Of a DNA stretch of 7,124 bases, positions 5,811-7,124 are shown piece by piece; position 1 is the first letter of the stretch, and the number at the start of each line of letters is the position of its first letter. The DNA lies in assembly GCA_029977045.1 (NCBI GenBank), contig JAPOLP010000274.1:1-7124 (forward strand), read 5' to 3'. The position numbers and the translations under genes were made by a program. The notes below the pieces were generated by a model. That model searched no databases. It saw only the letters and a program-made list of their open reading frames with translations, and was not told where the DNA came from. The DNA comes from Planctomycetota bacterium. Lineage in GTDB: Bacteria > Planctomycetota > Planctomycetia > Planctomycetales > Planctomycetaceae.

Positions 5811-7124
5811 ATGCTTCGCGTACTTGGATCCCGGAAAAAACTGTGCAACGGCACAACGCGCCGCGAGTTTCTGCAGGCAGGCTCTCTGGGGATGGGCGGG
5901 CTGAGCCTCTCGACGCTGCTGGCTAACCAGTCAGCTCAGGCGTCGGGCGACGGCTTCGGTCGGGCGAAGAACTGTATCGTGCTCTTTCTATATGGATCGC
6001 CGAGCCAGCTTGAGACGTTCGATATGAAGCCTCAGGCTCCCGTTGAAATTCGCGGGACGATGGAGCCGATCCCCTCGACGATCCCCGGCTTGCCAGTGTG
6101 CGAGCTGCTCCCGCACACGTCGCGAATCATGGATCGGACGACCGTCATTCGGTCGATGACGCACGACTACCCGATTCACGGCGTCGCGTATGCGATGACC
6201 GGAATCCCGCTGATCGACGTCGCGATGGAACTCAACCCGCGTGACACGCGGCACCATCCGTGGTTCGGTTCGGTCGTCGAGTACATCGATCGTCAGCAGG
6301 GAACCAGCCGGTCCGATTTCGTGCAGAACGTCGCGCTGCCATTCCACTTCAGCAGCCAGCGGAGCGATCAGCCGTTCCGCGCTGGCCCGTACGGAGCGTT
6401 CCTGGGAGGCGGCTTCAATCCGACCTGGACCGAGTTCGTCGGCGACGGAACGGTCAACATTCATAAGGAGCGCGCCGGCGGCGAGTTCTCATTCGACGGC
6501 CCGGAACCGTATCTCGGCACAACGACCGACAGCCACTTCCGCATCGCGTCAACGGCTCCGCTGCCGAACGTGACGATCGACCGGCTCGACCGACGCCGTT
6601 CGCTGCTTTCGCAGTTTGATTCCGCGCGGCGCGACCTCGATCGGACGTCGGCCGGCAGTTCGCTCGGCAAGTTCCAGGACATGGCGTTCTCGCTGGTCGG
6701 CTCGCCGGAAGTCGCGCAGGCACTCGACGTCCGCAACGAACCCGAATCCACTCGCGAGTTGTACGGCCACACGCTGTTCGGCCAGGGCTGCCTGGCGGCG
6801 AGACGAATGATCGAGTCCGGCACGCGGCTCGCGTCGGTCTTCTGGGACGAATACGGCCTCGCTGGCGACGCCTGGGACACGCACGTTGATCACTTCCCGC
6901 GTATGAAGGATCAATTGATGCCGCCGTTCGACCGGGCGTTTTCCGGGCTGATCCTCGATCTCGAACAGCGAGGAATGCTCGACGACACGCTGGTCGTCTG
7001 CCTCAGCGAGCACGGTCGGACACCGAAGATCAACAGGGCGGCCAACGGCGGTCGTGATCACTGGTCGAAGGCGTACTCGGCAATCTTTGCCGGCGGCGGA
7101 GTCGCTCGCGGCAACGTGATCGGC
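5811..7124 (+). CDS. DUF1501 domain-containing protein with Tat signal, 3'-partial
   Basis: The frame is open for 438 codons from ATG 5811 to the last base of the window with no stop, so the C-terminus is missing, probably by a few tens of residues. The N-terminus has a twin-arginine signal: TTRREFLQAG with R17-R18, a Gly/Leu-rich stretch, and AQA at 42-44 as a likely cleavage site, so Tat export is predicted. The mature part shows GSPSQLETFD (62-71), RSMTHDYPIHG (H118, H123), WDTH (355-358), SEHGRTP (399-405) and GGRDHW (413-418). These are the conserved blocks of DUF1501, related to the alkaline phosphatase/sulfatase superfamily, where such Asp and His residues bind metal; activity is unproven. 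In planctomycetes such genes usually sit beside DUF1549/DUF1553 cytochrome-like genes, but the visible upstream neighbour is MlrC. A possible downstream partner is outside the window. Confidence 0.92.
   Translation, partial: MLRVLGSRKKLCNGTTRREFLQAGSLGMGGLSLSTLLANQSAQASGDGFGRAKNCIVLFLYGSPSQLETFDMKPQAPVEIRGTMEPIPSTIPGLPVCELLPHTSRIMDRTTVIRSMTHDYPIHGVAYAMTGIPLIDVAMELNPRDTRHHPWFGSVVEYIDRQQGTSRSDFVQNVALPFHFSSQRSDQPFRAGPYGAFLGGGFNPTWTEFVGDGTVNIHKERAGGEFSFDGPEPYLGTTTDSHFRIASTAPLPNVTIDRLDRRRSLLSQFDSARRDLDRTSAGSSLGKFQDMAFSLVGSPEVAQALDVRNEPESTRELYGHTLFGQGCLAARRMIESGTRLASVFWDEYGLAGDAWDTHVDHFPRMKDQLMPPFDRAFSGLILDLEQRGMLDDTLVVCLSEHGRTPKINRAANGGRDHWSKAYSAIFAGGGVARGNVIG

Noticed and set aside
5669..5926. 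85-codon + strand frame overlapping the DUF1501 start
   Set aside because: It overlaps the Tat signal region of a confidently identified gene in another frame and has no recognisable features.

Overview
All four genes in this window lie on the + strand, and their content points to the phylum Planctomycetota. Three observations support that: a coiled coil plus a YIARIGL...DWEWG linker plus a long WD40 array, which is the C-terminal half typical of planctomycete Ser/Thr kinase-WD40 giants; a Tat-exported DUF1501 protein, a family greatly expanded in that phylum; and GC-rich coding sequence with weak or absent Shine-Dalgarno sites at some starts. The assignment rests on family knowledge, not on a search.

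Layout. (1) Positions 1-3398 hold the 3' part of a very large WD40 gene whose start lies upstream. Visible are an alanine/lysine/glutamate-rich coiled coil made of 42/42/28-residue repeats, a conserved linker, then 21 WD40 blades (20 clear, one degenerate), a number compatible with three seven-bladed propellers. (2) Positions 3399-3617 are intergenic and contain a strong 15-bp hairpin that probably ends the first transcription unit. (3) Positions 3618-4097 encode a compact HEAGH metallopeptidase-like protein resembling the isolated protease domain of FtsH (M41), without an AAA+ domain or membrane segment. (4) Positions 4142-5623 encode a full-length M81/MlrC-family metallopeptidase, 44 bases downstream and with a good ribosome binding site, so probably cotranscribed with gene 3. 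(5) Positions 5624-5810 are intergenic with a small hairpin near the next start. (6) Positions 5811-7124 hold the 5' part of a DUF1501 gene with a twin-arginine signal; it runs off the window end and has no stop in view.

How they may work together: the WD40 protein looks like a signalling or scaffold protein and is separated from the rest by the hairpin. The two adjacent putative zinc peptidases (M41-like and MlrC) may form a small cytoplasmic peptide-processing unit. The DUF1501 protein is predicted to act outside the cytoplasm and may be a separate unit. No RNA genes, CRISPR arrays, insertion sequences or phage genes are visible. The least ordinary items are the stand-alone M41-like domain next to MlrC and the 3 x 7 blade layout with its heptad-preserving coiled-coil repeats.
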